A stretch of 64,000 nt of DNA from Sorghum bicolor. Taxonomy: Eukaryota; Streptophyta; Magnoliopsida; Poales; Poaceae. Shown piece after piece: positions 22,907 through 33,857 of this stretch (within the stretch, counting starts at the first letter, position 1; each line of letters opens with the position of its first letter). The translations under genes and the position numbers were made by a program. Below the pieces are notes generated by a model that worked only from the letters and a program-made list of their open reading frames with translations, did no database searches and was not told where the DNA came from. Where the stretch lies: assembly GCF_000003195.3 (NCBI RefSeq), contig NC_012870.2:8176501-8240500 (forward strand), in the 5' to 3' direction.

Positions 22907-23542
22907 ATGGAACTCCAGCTCTACTACTCCACATCCCTGCTGCTGCTCCTCCTCCTGCTACCCTCTTCCTCTTCCTCCCACGGCCTGCGCTCTGCCGACG
23001 GTAAAAATGCCTAAAACCTAGTCCCACCCCTATCCCCCATCATCTCTCTCTCATTTTGCCTTCGATTCGGTAGACGTTTTATGCGAGTGCGCCGCTTTCT
23101 TGATTGCAGGTACTAGAGCGCTGCATTACCGGCTCAAGGATCCGCATCCACCAAAGGTCAGTAACATCCTCTCTTCTCTTCCCTGGACGCGTTCATGCTG
23201 CTGTACTCTCTCACTGTCTCTCAACCCAACCAACCAATTGTGTTTGTGCTGTTGGGCAAATGTGGAATAATGCAGGTCGGCGAGGGGGCGGCGGAGTCGC
23301 TGATCGGGTCAAGGCCGCCGCGGTGCGACGGCAAGTGCGCGCCGTGCGGGCGGTGCGAGGCGGTGCAGGTGCCGGTGGCGCCGCGGGTCGACAGCCGCGC
23401 GGGCGAGGGCGACGCCGACGAGCCCCGGCGCCGCGGCCGCGACGGGCTGTTGTTGGGCAGCGTCGACGAGGAGAGCTACACCGACTACAAGCCTCTCAAC
23501 TGGAGGTGCCGGTGCGCGGACCGGCGAGCCCTGGATCCGTGA
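22907..23542 (+). CDS. EPFL2-like secreted cysteine-rich signalling peptide precursor
   Basis: EPIDERMAL PATTERNING FACTOR-LIKE peptide: secreted ligands of ERECTA-family receptor kinases that control patterning and growth. Exons: 22907-23000, 23110-23156, 23276-23542; 135 residues in frame. A signal peptide (MELQLYYSTSLLLLLLLLP) is followed by a Ser run and a short propeptide. The C-terminal domain begins IGSRPPRC and has six cysteines at 64, 68, 71, 74, 125 and 127, with CEAVQVPVAP and YKPLNWRCRCAD. The GSRPPRC, CEAVQVP and YKPLxWxCxC pattern is that of the EPFL2 group rather than EPF1/EPF2/STOMAGEN. The loop between the fourth and fifth cysteines is long (50 residues), rich in Arg, Asp and Glu, and coded by very GC-rich DNA. 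The ATG at 22907 is the first that encodes a signal peptide. Its receptor and its role here are inferred from the family. Confidence 0.88.
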
Positions 23543-24675
23543 TCTGCTCATCCCCGCCAGCTGCTGATAGCACGCTGATGAGTGATGAGCCCATGGTCTA
23601 GCTATGCGTTTTGTGTTGCTGGATGATCTCTATCCATGGCCAAGATGGTTAATTGTTTGACAAACCTTCTCGTCACTATTACTATTATTCACTGAGTACC
23701 TAGGTTTTGGTAGTGGTAGGCAACTAGGCATATAGCTAGGGAAAGATGCTTGCTTGTAGTTCAGTTTCGGCACTTTGGCTTTGGTGATCACTCGGTTACG
23801 TTCTTCTTATTACTGCTTCGTGGTAATTGTTTAGAGCTGTGCTGTGGTGTAATTATTTAGAGCAACATTTCAGTTCTTGAGTAGGGCTCCCTCCATCTAA
23901 ATCTGATGTTTAATTAAGTGTTCTTTATACGATGTCTCATGCTGTATGCATGCAGAAATGTCCAATGTTAGTCGACTATTGATGTGCATGACGAGGTTCA
24001 TCTGTGTACTAGCGAGTAGCAACAAGCCGCCAAGTATAGTAGTAACCACCGTGAGTCAGGATCTAATTTTTACACATCACCTGCAGTATTTTGCCACCGT
24101 GGTAGTACGGTGGTAGCAAGGTACGAGTACTCAGTAGGACAGAGCACTTTTTCATCCTTGGAGGTACGTGCATCATTGCTCGCCTGTCTTTTTTCTCTTG
24201 AAGAAACTGTACCGTAAGCATTTGATACGGAGCAGGCCAGCAGATGTCCTCTCGGACAGTCCGGGAATCGTCTTCGTTCGATGGCAAGTTCAGTCACACA
24301 GCCATCATGGCACAAACACATACAGCGATCTCGTTGCATGCATAAACACTGTACAATGCAATGCAATGCTCCACACGTCTTCATTGCACAAGCCATCATT
24401 GACAATTCTTGCTGCTATTTTCACCAGCCTCGTTGAAAATCATTGCAGCGCAAATAAGTAAATTTTACAGTAGTCTCAGCTCTGAATTAATCAGGCATCC
24501 ATGTACATGCTCAGATGGTAATCACAAATATGGTGTGTGAGTGATTTGTGACTACTGCATTCGCGGGTGGAGACGAATCTTTCTTTGCCTTGCCCACCTG
24601 GGCAAAAGAAAGGGACACTGCTGAGCCACCATGAATTCTCACTCCAGTCATCAAGTCGGCTGCCCCTAGTTCCTA
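23543..24675. other. EPFL 3' region and intergenic DNA
   Basis: No gene is supported. Short frames at 24063-24461 on both strands lack domains. The sequence is unremarkable, with CATGCATGCAG words and no clear repeat ends. Confidence 0.5.
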
Positions 24676-24905
24676 GGCCTTGTTTAGTTCCGAAAACTTT
24701 ACTGTAGCAATTTCGTTTGTTTGTGGTAAATATTATCCAATCATAGACTAATTAAGGTCAAAAGATTCGTCTCGCGATTTACAGTCAAACTGTGTAATTA
24801 GTTTTTATTTTCGTCTATATTTAATGCTTCATACATGTGCCGAAAGATTCGATGTGACAAGAAATCTTGAAAACTTTTTGGATTTGGAGTGAACTAAACA
24901 AGGCC
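24676..24905. mobile_element. Tourist-type MITE with CTA duplication
   Basis: Termini GGCCTTGTTTAGTTCCG and GAACTAAACAAGGCC, flanked by CTA at 24673-24675 and 24906-24908. The interior is in the inverted orientation (TTTCGTTTGTTTGTGG first). Confidence 0.92.
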
Positions 24906-24914
24906 CTAGCTCAT

Positions 24915-25147
24915 GGCCTTGTTCCAGTTGGCAAAAACTGGTGAAAAACGGCACTGTAGCACTTTCGTTTTTATTTGACAAACATTGTCCAATTATAGAG
25001 TAACTAGGCTCAAAAGATTTATCTCGCGGTTTACAGATGAACTGTGCAAATAGTTTTTGTTTTCATGTATATTTAATGCTCTATGCATGTGCCGTAAAAT
25101 TCGATGTGATGAGGAATCTTGAAAAATTTTGCGAACTAAACAAGACC
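24915..25147. mobile_element. Tourist-type MITE with CAT duplication
   Basis: It starts GGCCTTGTTCCAGTTGG and ends GCGAACTAAACAAGACC. CAT flanks both ends (24912-24914 and 25148-25150). It lies only 9 bp after the preceding copy. Confidence 0.88.
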
Positions 25148-25314
25148 CATGTCTCACTTCCGAGCCTCCTCGGCACTCTCAGCACTTCAGCAGGCGGGGC
25201 AGTTTGGGGATTCCTTTGTCCCCTCCGTATCACTATGCACAAGAAGAGCAGCATCCGGGACATTTATGCCAGACCATTGCTCATGAGAAAAAGAGGAACG
25301 GTTGCAGCAACCAA

Positions 25315-25557
25315 GGCCTTGTTTAGTTCTTAAAAAATTTTGCAAAATTTTTCAGATTCCCCATCACATCGAATCTTTAGACATATGTATGAAGTACTAA
25401 ATATAGACAAAAATAAAAACTAATTGCACAGTTTGGTCGGAATTGACAAGACAAATCTTTTGAGCCTAGTTAGTCCATAATTGGACAATATTTATCAAAT
25501 ACAAACGAAAAAGCTACAGTGTCCATTTTGCAAAATATTTTGGAACTAAACAAGCCC
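25315..25557. mobile_element. Tourist-type MITE with CAA duplication
   Basis: It starts GGCCTTGTTTAGTTCTTA and ends GGAACTAAACAAGCCC, with CAA at 25312-25314 and 25558-25560. The interior is family-like (CATCACATCGAATCTTTAG, GACAAATCTTTTGAGCC). Confidence 0.88.
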
Positions 25558-25659
25558 CAAAACGAGACGACAATCATGAGAGGTATTGCCTCCAAGTTTT
25601 ACTGCCTCCGCGCAAAAAGGAATGGAGTTGTAGATGCACTTTGTTTTGGTTAAAGTTAA

Positions 25660-25894
25660 GGCCTTGTTTAGTTCATCAAAAACCAATTTTTTTAAAAAAT
25701 TCTTCTTCACATCGAATCTTGCGACACATGTATGGAGTATTAAATATAGATGAAAAAAATTCATTGCACAGTTTGTCTGTAAATTGCGAGACAAATCTTT
25801 TAAGCTTATTTAGTCCATGATTGGACAATGTTTGTGAAATAAAAAGAAAAATATTACCATATCAAAATCCAAAAAAATAGATCTAAACAAGGCC
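25660..25894. mobile_element. Tourist-type MITE
   Basis: It starts GGCCTTGTTTAGTTCATC and ends ATCTAAACAAGGCC. TAA precedes and TAT follows, so the duplication has changed by one base. The interior is diverged but recognisable (TTCACATCGAATCTTGCG). Confidence 0.85.
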
Positions 25895-26302
25895 TATGTT
25901 TAACTAAATACTGCATATTATGAAAATATTGCTATTTATGACACCAAATAAAACATATTATGGAAATATAAATCATGAAAAATCTAATTATTTTGGTTTG
26001 ATATAAGAAAATTTGATATTTTCTTTATTTTGAAAGGAATTTTGATTCCATTACTCAACCATGCTAGCTGAATCGCTTGACACCGTAGAATTGTATTTTG
26101 TTTCTAGATGGAGAGGGTACTAGCATTATGTTCTTTCTAGAGTCGTCATGCCGCGGCCTCAGCCTTTCTGTTTGTTTAGTTGATAGGTCATGGTTGTTGT
26201 GACAGAAAAACACCAATGACACATTCAGCAGATAAGCAAACAAGCTAATTGACCTTTGTGCTTGCTCGTCGACAGTTTCTGATGCGCAGCCAATTTCACC
26301 AT

Positions 26303-26535
26303 GGCTTTGTTTACTTCTATTCAAAAACCCAAAATTTTTCAAGATTTTCTGTCACATCGAATCTTTAGACGCATACATGGAGTGTTAAATATAGACGAAA
26401 ATAAAAACTAATTGCACAGTTTGGTTAGAATTTACGAGACGAATCTTTTAAACCTAGTTAGTCTATAGTTAGACAATAATTATCACAAACAAAAGAAACT
26501 GCTACAGTGTCACGAAATTTTTCCTACGAGGAATT
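26303..26535. mobile_element. Tourist-type MITE, right end degenerate
   Basis: It starts GGCTTTGTTTACTTCTATTC and carries GTCACATCGAATCTTTAGA and ATTAAATATAG-type words (AGTGTTAAATATAGACG), then CTGCTACAGTGTCACG. The right terminus has decayed and runs into the next element. Confidence 0.7.
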
Positions 26536-26870
26536 GGGCCTGTTTAGATTGAAGATGAAAAAAATTTTGGGTCACATCGGATGTGTCGTAAGGATGTCGG
26601 GAGGGGTTTTTACAAACTAATAAAAAAACAAATTACATAACTCGTCAGGAAACTGCAAGACAAATCTATTAAGCATAATTAATCTATCATTAGCACATAT
26701 AGGTTACTGTAGCACTTAAGGCTAATCATGGACTAACTAGGCTTAAAAAATTTGTCTCGCGATTTTTAACCAAACTGTGTAATTAGTTTATTTTTTATTT
26801 ACATTTAATGTTCTATATATGTGTTAAAGATTCGATGGGATGGATGAAAATTTTTTGAGTGGGGAAGGCC
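26536..26870. mobile_element. Second Tourist-like family (GGGCCTGTTTAGATTG), composite copy
   Basis: It starts GGGCCTGTTTAGATTGAAG and TTTTGGGTCACATCGGATGTG, words shared with the copy at 62356-62637 on the opposite strand. From about 26700 the interior switches to GTTACTGTAGCACTT and ATGGACTAACTAGGCTT, as in the main GGCCTTGTTTAG family, so this looks like a composite or nested pair. The right end is GGGGAAGGCC. Confidence 0.6.
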
Positions 26871-29800
26871 ACACTGCCCAACAAAGGACGGACATGAGTT
26901 GCTCGACCAGGGTGTCGAGGAATCTCACGGGCGAGAGGATCTCCCATCAAATTTGTGCTGAGTAGGCGCATCCAAATGGAATGCGGTCATTGGTTTCCGG
27001 CGCCTGGTCGTATAGTCTGTAGTTTGGTGAAGCCTGCCTGAAGGCATGTTGTCATTGAAATTTTTAACACGCTTATCATGCAACCATCCATATTTCACTT
27101 CGAACTTAAGAAAAAGTATGACTGGGCACATGGTCGTCGACTTTGGATAATTGGATTCAAAGCGTGTAGGGATATAAACATGCATAAGATGATAATTGAT
27201 AAGAATGGCCGTTTGACTTGAACTCTGATTTAAAATATTTCGCCATCTATGCTTGTGTCCGATTTGGGTTGGACCAGGTAAAAAGCACCTCCACGTCTGT
27301 TTCATTTTCTTTCGGCCCATAACGTCTGGCGGCCCATTCCTTGCTCCTCGCTTTCCCGTGCTCTTCCTTCATCGATGCTAATTGCTATAATCGCCATACT
27401 ACTCACACCCAAAAAAAAAAATCTAGATTGGAAACAAATCAAACTTTTTAAATTTAATCAGGTTTACGAAAAATAATGTCAACATGTATATCTTCAAATA
27501 AGTTTTCAATAAAAATGTATTTCATAGTTAATCTATTGGTACTTATTTGATACCACAAATGCTCTTTTTTTTTTTTGCATAGATTTGATCAAACTCAAAG
27601 TCGTTTGAACCCTTGAGAGTGAAAATTGCATTTTTGTTCAACAGATGGAGTGCCGCAGAAAATCAGGCTCACCTTTCCTTGAGGCGGCGACCTTCATGTG
27701 ATCCTCCTCTGCCTGTTGATCAACGCGTCTACCATTAATAGAGTGTTTGGTTGGAGACACAGATTAGTCTATCATCTTCTCATTCCTTATATTTTGTAGA
27801 ACGCAATGGACTAATGCATCATCATCTCATTTCCAAAGATGAATCTAGTCGTGGACGAGGGAGGGGGCTCCCCTACCGCCGTTGATCTCGTGGAACCCTC
27901 TACCTCCAAATTTTTTTTTCATAACTATTAGGTTATTTAAATGTACAAATATGTCATTGAACAAATATTTATTTTCGCTACAACTCTAATCACATGTTTA
28001 TTTACGCTATAAGACAATGTAAAACATGTATATAGGCATCATTCAAAAGTCCAAATTAATCACGTGTTTACGTTCTGGTAAGGAAGTAAACCAGGACAAA
28101 TTTTACTACACGATGTACGTAAAAGACGAAAATGTCTTTTCCAGGACTACCATAACAGCAGCTAACTGAGAAATTGACGAAAATGGCAGATAAGAAATGA
28201 AAGTTTAAGTGGATATGGCAAATAAGGAAACAAAAACTTTGATCGTGCAGCGCTCTTGCAACTGCAACATGTCTGCGCCGGTCCGTGCCCGGTGTCCCCG
28301 TCCCGGGACCCCGGGACCGCAGCTGCACTCGGGGCGCTGGTCCGTCTGGCAGGTGCCTGAACCCCTGGACCATTGGCGTGGCGTGGTGCAGCCGTGCAGG
28401 TGCACTGCTGCGGGCGCGCACAAGATGACGCCCGGCCAGATAGTACCGCGCGCGTGTCAACGGCACCGCCAGTAGCCCGTAGTACAACATGTCCGGTACC
28501 GTTCCACACGTACAGATAGCAGCTAGCTAGCCAGCCAGATAGTACGTACTCTCGTGAATCGTAATACTACTCCAGAGAACAGAGGTTACGTCCTACTGTG
28601 CCACAGCGTCAATAATGTGCGTGCATGTGCTGGCTATCAGGCTCTATGCTTCACGAAAATCACAGTATCCAATAGGCTCGACCGCTTTATACGGTACACT
28701 GGACCAGGAGGTTGTTCGGACTTCGGAGTGACCTGGTCGTCGTGAAGCATGTGCCAGCCAAGTTGGCGTACGTAGTACTATCCATTCCATTCAGCTTTCA
28801 GCCCTGCTGCACTTGTGCGATTATAAGTGGAGTAGTTTGATTTGATGCGTGTTTGTGTGTCTGACGTGGAAGTCAAGGACGGAGCGCGGCCCGTCCGACC
28901 GTAGTCGTCCATGAGGACGACGACAGTTGAAAGCGGAGGAGGAGCTTTTGGTTGGGCTAGCGGACGAGCGAGCCCAGTCGCCAACATCTGCGTGGCTTCC
29001 ACGACGGATCGTGCAGCCACGGGAGGAGTACCACACACCACAGTGATCACTGGAGTATTATTAATATCTTATCTCCGGGATCCGCTAGGAATGTGCCAGT
29101 GGAGCGGAGACGACGGCGACAACAGCGGAATCATAAAACCGTGCCATGGATGGCGCTAGGAGCTGCACCTGCATTCGCATATGGAGTCAGGCCTGCATCG
29201 CCTATCGCCAATTCGGCACCTCATGGAGACGGTGCAGCCGTGCAGGATGGAGCCAAAGACCGTGACAACCGGACCGGACCCCGAGCCAAATACTGCCAGA
29301 GAAAACCGCCGCTAATCCATCTGTTGCATGAGGGAGGCATCTGAGCTACTCTAGCTAGGCGACGGCACCAGGCACAACGTGCAGGGGCAGGACAGGAGGA
29401 GTACTAACATGTGCATGGTCAGTTGTTGGTGAGAAAAACAGCATTATGTAGGAGTGCTACTTATATTATATTTATACAAATCATTGTGTTACGTCGAAAT
29501 GGATTTTCAGTGTAGCTGGTAAGTACGGTCTTGACTCGGCAATGTCTTCGCTTGCACGTGAAATGAACGGAGGCAGTTGGCGCAGGCCGAGCCGGGGTCC
29601 CGAAACCAGACCGTGTAGGTGACGAATGAATGATCCTCTCTTCCTATCCATTGATGATAAATGATGGAACTTAGGTCAGTCTCGATGGACAGTGTCATTA
29701 CACGGTTTCACATACCAACACGTCATCGAGATTGAAATGGAACCATCTATGAAATAACTCCAGCAATGGAGCATTTTACTTTGTTGTTTCCAAAACTAAG

Positions 29801-30504
29801 CAAATCATTTAATTGTTGCAAAATGATTGGATCACATGCAGGATGGTGAAACGATTTGGCCCTCAGTGGAGATTTCATCCCGTTTCACCGCGTGGGAAAC
29901 AACGTCCGTCGTGGAGTTTCACCATGGTGAAACTACTTCCTTCTCTCTCCTCTTCGTTTCATACAAAAAGTATATTTTTACTGACACGACACTCTAATAA
30001 ATGTGCATGACATTCCAGTAAAATTCCACTGAGACTAGACTTAGAAACTGTGATTTTTCTTGTGCAACTCTGGAGTGTGGTGCGGAGTCCCCGGTGATGG
30101 GCACGGTACTTGGACCACTCCCCTGTCCACGGCTGTGTTTGCATGCTTCATCATGATCCTATCCCCGATCCCCCGGTATTCCGTGCTGTACTCCTACGTG
30201 ATTGCTAGTACAGTACTAGCTAGTTCTCCTACTGGCGACTGTAGTAGTATGATGCATCGTATCACTCAAAATGACCGTGATTACATCGCAGAAACTGCTA
30301 CTGCGTCCGTTGTTATCGATCCGGGTAAGTTTTCTGTCGTAGTGCATACCACAGCCACTCTCGTTGGGCTAGCTGTTTTTTTAACCGGTGATAATGCTCC
30401 TATATTTTGAGAGAAAAATATAGTGAAAATACGGCTGGAAAGTTCGAACGAACAGTACTACGTGCCGACATCTGGGTGGCATGCGAAACATTTTCGGTCG
30501 ACTC
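26871..30504. other. Gene-poor intergenic DNA with GC-rich islands
   Basis: No gene could be supported in 3.6 kb. A decayed Stowaway-like AT-rich block is likely at about 27400-27650. A GC-rich island lies at about 28255-28500 (CGGGACCCCGGGACC) with open frames on both strands but no start, domain or splice structure. Another GC-richer stretch at 28840-29350 likewise lacks recognisable protein. Distant promoter or enhancer sequence, or a diverged transposon, cannot be excluded. Confidence 0.4.
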
Positions 30505-30734
30505 GACTTGTTTAGTTTTAAAAAGTTTTGTTAAAAATTTTAGATTCTGTCACATCGAATTTTGTAGTTCTAGCATGTAGTATTAATATATAGAGAGAAA
30601 AAAACTAATTATATAGTTTACTTGTAATTTATGAGACGAATCTTTTAAGCCTATTTAGTCTATGATCGAACAATATTTATTAAATACAAACGAAAATGTT
30701 ATAATATCTAAAATTTTGCCAATGGAACAAGGCC
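30505..30734. mobile_element. Tourist-type MITE, diverged
   Basis: The left end GACTTGTTTAGTTTTAAA and right end AATGGAACAAGGCC are eroded. The interior has GTCACATCGAATTTTGTAG and GAGACGAATCTTTTAAGCC. Confidence 0.75.
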
Positions 30735-31789
30735 CGGATCCTGTGAAATCCACGACACGAGCACCTGCTAGCAGACCTCAGGGATCAGCAGTTCATCACC
30801 GAAACACAGCTCCTGAACAAGAATAAAAACAGCCCCAGGTCCACACTCCCGTGTGGCCGTGTCCCCGTCCCGTCTCAGGCAACTCGGTCGCCCGATTCGT
30901 CCGGCGCTCCGTGTGCCTAGCGCCCTAGCCTAGTGACCGGCCGGGCACCGCTAAGCGCGGCATTGAGAGCCCCGGTCCCCCCGGGGACCCGGCGCGGCCG
31001 AATTCACCGGCAGAAAAGGAAATGTGACAGCAACACCAGGAGCAGTACCAGCACGTAATGAATGTGCGTGCGTGATGCCGAGGATCCGCTGGGGATCAGG
31101 CCGGCGCCGCCGGGGCGGGCGATGTGTGGACGACGACGCACGTCCGGCCGGCGTCGCGCAATTGTGTGCCGCAACGACGACACGGATCGGAGTCCCGCGG
31201 ATCACGCGCTGAGGCGTGCCGCGCGCGGCCCGAACCACGCGCCCGGGGCGCGCTAGCTGATAAGCCTGATCAATCTTCGGTTCCATCTGAAATCGTTCTC
31301 GTCTAGGTGACGCGACGATGCGGTTGGCCTGGCACGGGGGTTGGAGCGAAGAAGACTTGATTTCCCAACCGACGATTTGGGGAGCTGCGGATGCGATTGC
31401 GGTCGGAATCGTGGACATCAGGACATGATTGCCACGACAAATTTAAACCGTAGTCTAAATTCGCAAGCAAAGGATTCCCCCGCTAGAATACACGGCCGGG
31501 AGATGGATGGTGAGAATGAGATGGCGCTCGGCCCTCCACTCTGTCCGGGCCACGCGGGACGTGGATAGCTGGATAGGCACGTCGATCGGGTCGGGTGGCG
31601 TAATGTGCCAGGCACGGCCCGGTGGCTGCGCTGCGTCAACGTCCATCACGGGACAGCCTAGCTAAGATACCTGTACTGCTGTCTGTAGAGAGGAGAAATC
31701 GAATATGGTGTCTCGGTCCGCTAGTGGTGGTGGACTGGTGGTAGTCACCAGACATCAGTCCAGGCCTCGAGGGGGGAAAAAAAGATCAA
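30735..31789. other. GC-rich intergenic DNA, no gene called
   Basis: Positions 30840-31330 are very GC-rich (CCCCGGGGACCCGGCGCGG). Frames are open on both strands for 60-155 codons, but none carries a known motif, a plausible start or splice partners; open frames are expected by chance at this composition. It could be a CpG-rich regulatory island. Confidence 0.35.
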
Positions 31790-32021
31790 GGCCTTGTTTA
31801 GTTCCCAAAATTTTTCAAAATTCTCCGTCACATCAAATTTTTAGACGCATGTATGAAGTATTAAATATAAATAAAAATAAAAATTAATTGCACAGTTTGG
31901 TCGGAATTGACGAGACGAATCTTTTGAGTCTAGTTAGTACATGATTCGATAATATTTGCCAAATACAAAAAAAAATGGTACTATTCTTATTTTGCAAAAA
32001 ATTTTGGAACTAAACAAGGCC
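31790..32021. mobile_element. Tourist-type MITE with CAA duplication
   Basis: It starts GGCCTTGTTTAGTTCCC and ends GGAACTAAACAAGGCC. CAA flanks it at 31787-31789 and 32022-32024. Confidence 0.92.
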
Positions 32022-32088
32022 CAACACAAGATAAAATATACATGGAGGAGCACGATATCCATTCCACTCGCGTGGAATATCCAACTTG

Positions 32089-32331
32089 GGTCTTGTTTAG
32101 ATGCAAAAAGTTTTTAAATTTTGATACTGTAGTAATTTTGTTTTTATTTGATAAACATTGTCTAATTATGAAGTAACTAGGCTTAAATGATTCGTTTCGT
32201 GATTTACAGATAAACTGTGCAATTATTTATTCTTTTTATCTATATTTAATACTTTATGCATGTGCCGCAAGATTCGATGTGATGAAAAATTTTATAAAGT
32301 TTTGAGTTTTTGGGTGTATCTAAACAAGGCC
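32089..32331. mobile_element. Tourist-type MITE with TTG duplication
   Basis: It starts GGTCTTGTTTAGATGC and ends ATCTAAACAAGGCC. TTG lies at 32086-32088 and 32332-32334. The interior is in the inverted orientation. Confidence 0.9.
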
Positions 32332-32543
32332 TTGGTTGCGGCGGGTTTCATCCTTCCGGCGGCGGTTCGGTTCAGTAGTCTGTTTGGTACTTTGGTCGCA
32401 AAAGTTTTATCGTACAATCAGCTCAATGCTGCGTCTTAGAACCAAAAATTTTGTAAAGTCATAATATTTCTCTAATATTTCAGAATACTTTGCATTCAAA
32501 CAGGGGCTTTAGCTTGGTCTGCGTCTTGCACTGCCAAGACTAA

Positions 32544-32760
32544 GGTCTTCTTTAGTTACACCTAAAATCAAAAAAAAATCAAGATTTCTCGTCTCATCGA
32601 ATTTTGCGAAACATATAATAATTAATTATGCAATTTGCCTGTAATTTATGAGATGAATCTTTTGAGTCTAATTAACCCATGGTTGAACAATAATTACTAA
32701 ATATAAACAAAAATACTACACTACCCAAAAACTTTTCATGAGGAAACTAAACACAAGGCC
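32544..32760. mobile_element. Tourist-type MITE with TAA duplication
   Basis: It starts GGTCTTCTTTAGTTACACC and ends AAACTAAACACAAGGCC, with a CA insertion in the terminus. TAA flanks both ends (32541-32543 and 32761-32763). Confidence 0.88.
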
Positions 32761-33109
32761 TAATGACATCCTCTGTTGTAAGTATCAAACCTCTTTTTCT
32801 CTTAACGAAATACTTACACTCAAGCGTATGTTTGAAAAAAAAAGATACTAAATGCCACCACTATTTTCTCTATAAATTTTTGAAAACACGCTTGGTGAAT
32901 ACTGGATCACGTAGTTGGACAATGTAGCTGAGCAAACTGCCATACTCAATATTTTTTACGCTAGCCAGTCAGAGGTCACAGTTTGCGGCACTTCCCTTTC
33001 TATAGTATCCGAAGCAGAGAGTGTGGCCCGTGCTGCGTCGGCGTGAACAATGCGGTCGCCCAGGCAGCTGAGCCAATTTGGCTCTTTCATGGGAGCAAGC
33101 TAAATCATG
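32761..33109. other. Intergenic DNA before the LTR element
   Basis: No gene was seen. The stretch ends at the CTCGT target site (33110-33114) of the retrotransposon. Confidence 0.5.
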
Positions 33110-33114
33110 CTCGT

Positions 33115-33821
33115 TGTTGGGGAAAAGCTGCATCCTTCCCCCTGGTAGCGCCGGAGGTTATCCTTCACCTGAGTAACCTCCGACGCCTGAAACGTCGGAG
33201 GATATCCTTCGACGGGTAATGCTAATGTTGACGACTCGTCTGGTCGTGCAGAGTGTGTGCAGGGACTGAAGCGCCGGCCGAGGTCCACGGGTGAGGAAAA
33301 GGATGGAACCTTCGACCCTCCCGAGTCCGAGGATGGCAGGAGAACGCAGCCAGGCCAAGGAACCTCCGACTGGACCAGACCAAGGAGGAACTCCCGGGGT
33401 GGCCGGGTGAAGCAACCTCCGACCAGCCGGGCTGCGGAACCTCCGACACCAAAGCGTCGGAGGATCCACAACTGGGCGGAGGATCCGAGCCTCCGACCCG
33501 CTGAGGCCCCAGTCAAAAGGATGAACGAAGGGTTTGCGACGTGAAATTACGCGAGTACATTGGGGTCAGTAGACTGCGATGAAAGAATATGCTGGAATAT
33601 TCCCCCACCGTCACGGGGCATTTATGTAAATGTCGTTGGGTCGGTTTCCGGGCCCTATATAAGGGGCGTGATGCCGCCATTAATAAAAAGAAGAGAGCAT
33701 TCACCGCATTCACCTACTGTTGAGCCCACTGTCCGTTATTGCTCAAGCCTCTCACGGCACCGAGTGAGAAGGTTCTCGATCTACTGTATTGCTGGGGTGT
33801 GCGAAGAGCATTTTCCCAACA
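33115..33821 (+). repeat. 5' LTR
   Basis: It is 707 bp, from TGTTGGGG to CCCAACA. U3 contains seven CCTCCGAC/GTCGGAGG words and three short inverted repeats. The TATA box is TATATAA at 33656-33662. A polyadenylation-like AATAAA occurs at 33682-33687. Open frames inside the LTR recur identically in the 3' LTR and are not genes. Confidence 0.97.
33656..33662 (+). promoter_or_regulatory. TATA box of the 5' LTR
   Basis: TATATAA in GGGCCCTATATAAGGGGCG. The start of R is expected near 33690. The same site in the 3' LTR is 46469-46475. Confidence 0.8.
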
Positions 33822-33822
33822 T

Positions 33823-33840
33823 TGGCGCCCACCGTGGGGC
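33823..33840 (+). other. Primer-binding site
   Basis: TGGCGCCCACCGTGGGGC begins one base after the 5' LTR end, where a minus-strand primer-binding site belongs. TGGCGCC is the usual complement of a tRNA 3' end. The donor tRNA is not assigned. Confidence 0.8.
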
Positions 33841-33857
33841 CCGAATTATAACCTGCG

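Noticed and set aside
28068..28509. Minus-strand frames of 115-140 codons
   Set aside because: They sit in a GC-rich island with no start context, homologous motif or splice partner.
30951..31418. 155-codon minus-strand frame
   Set aside because: Composition-driven open frame; both strands are open here and no motif was recognised.
33100..33516. 138-codon minus-strand frame, repeated at 45907-46329
   Set aside because: It lies in the LTRs; the two copies are the same LTR sequence, not a gene family.
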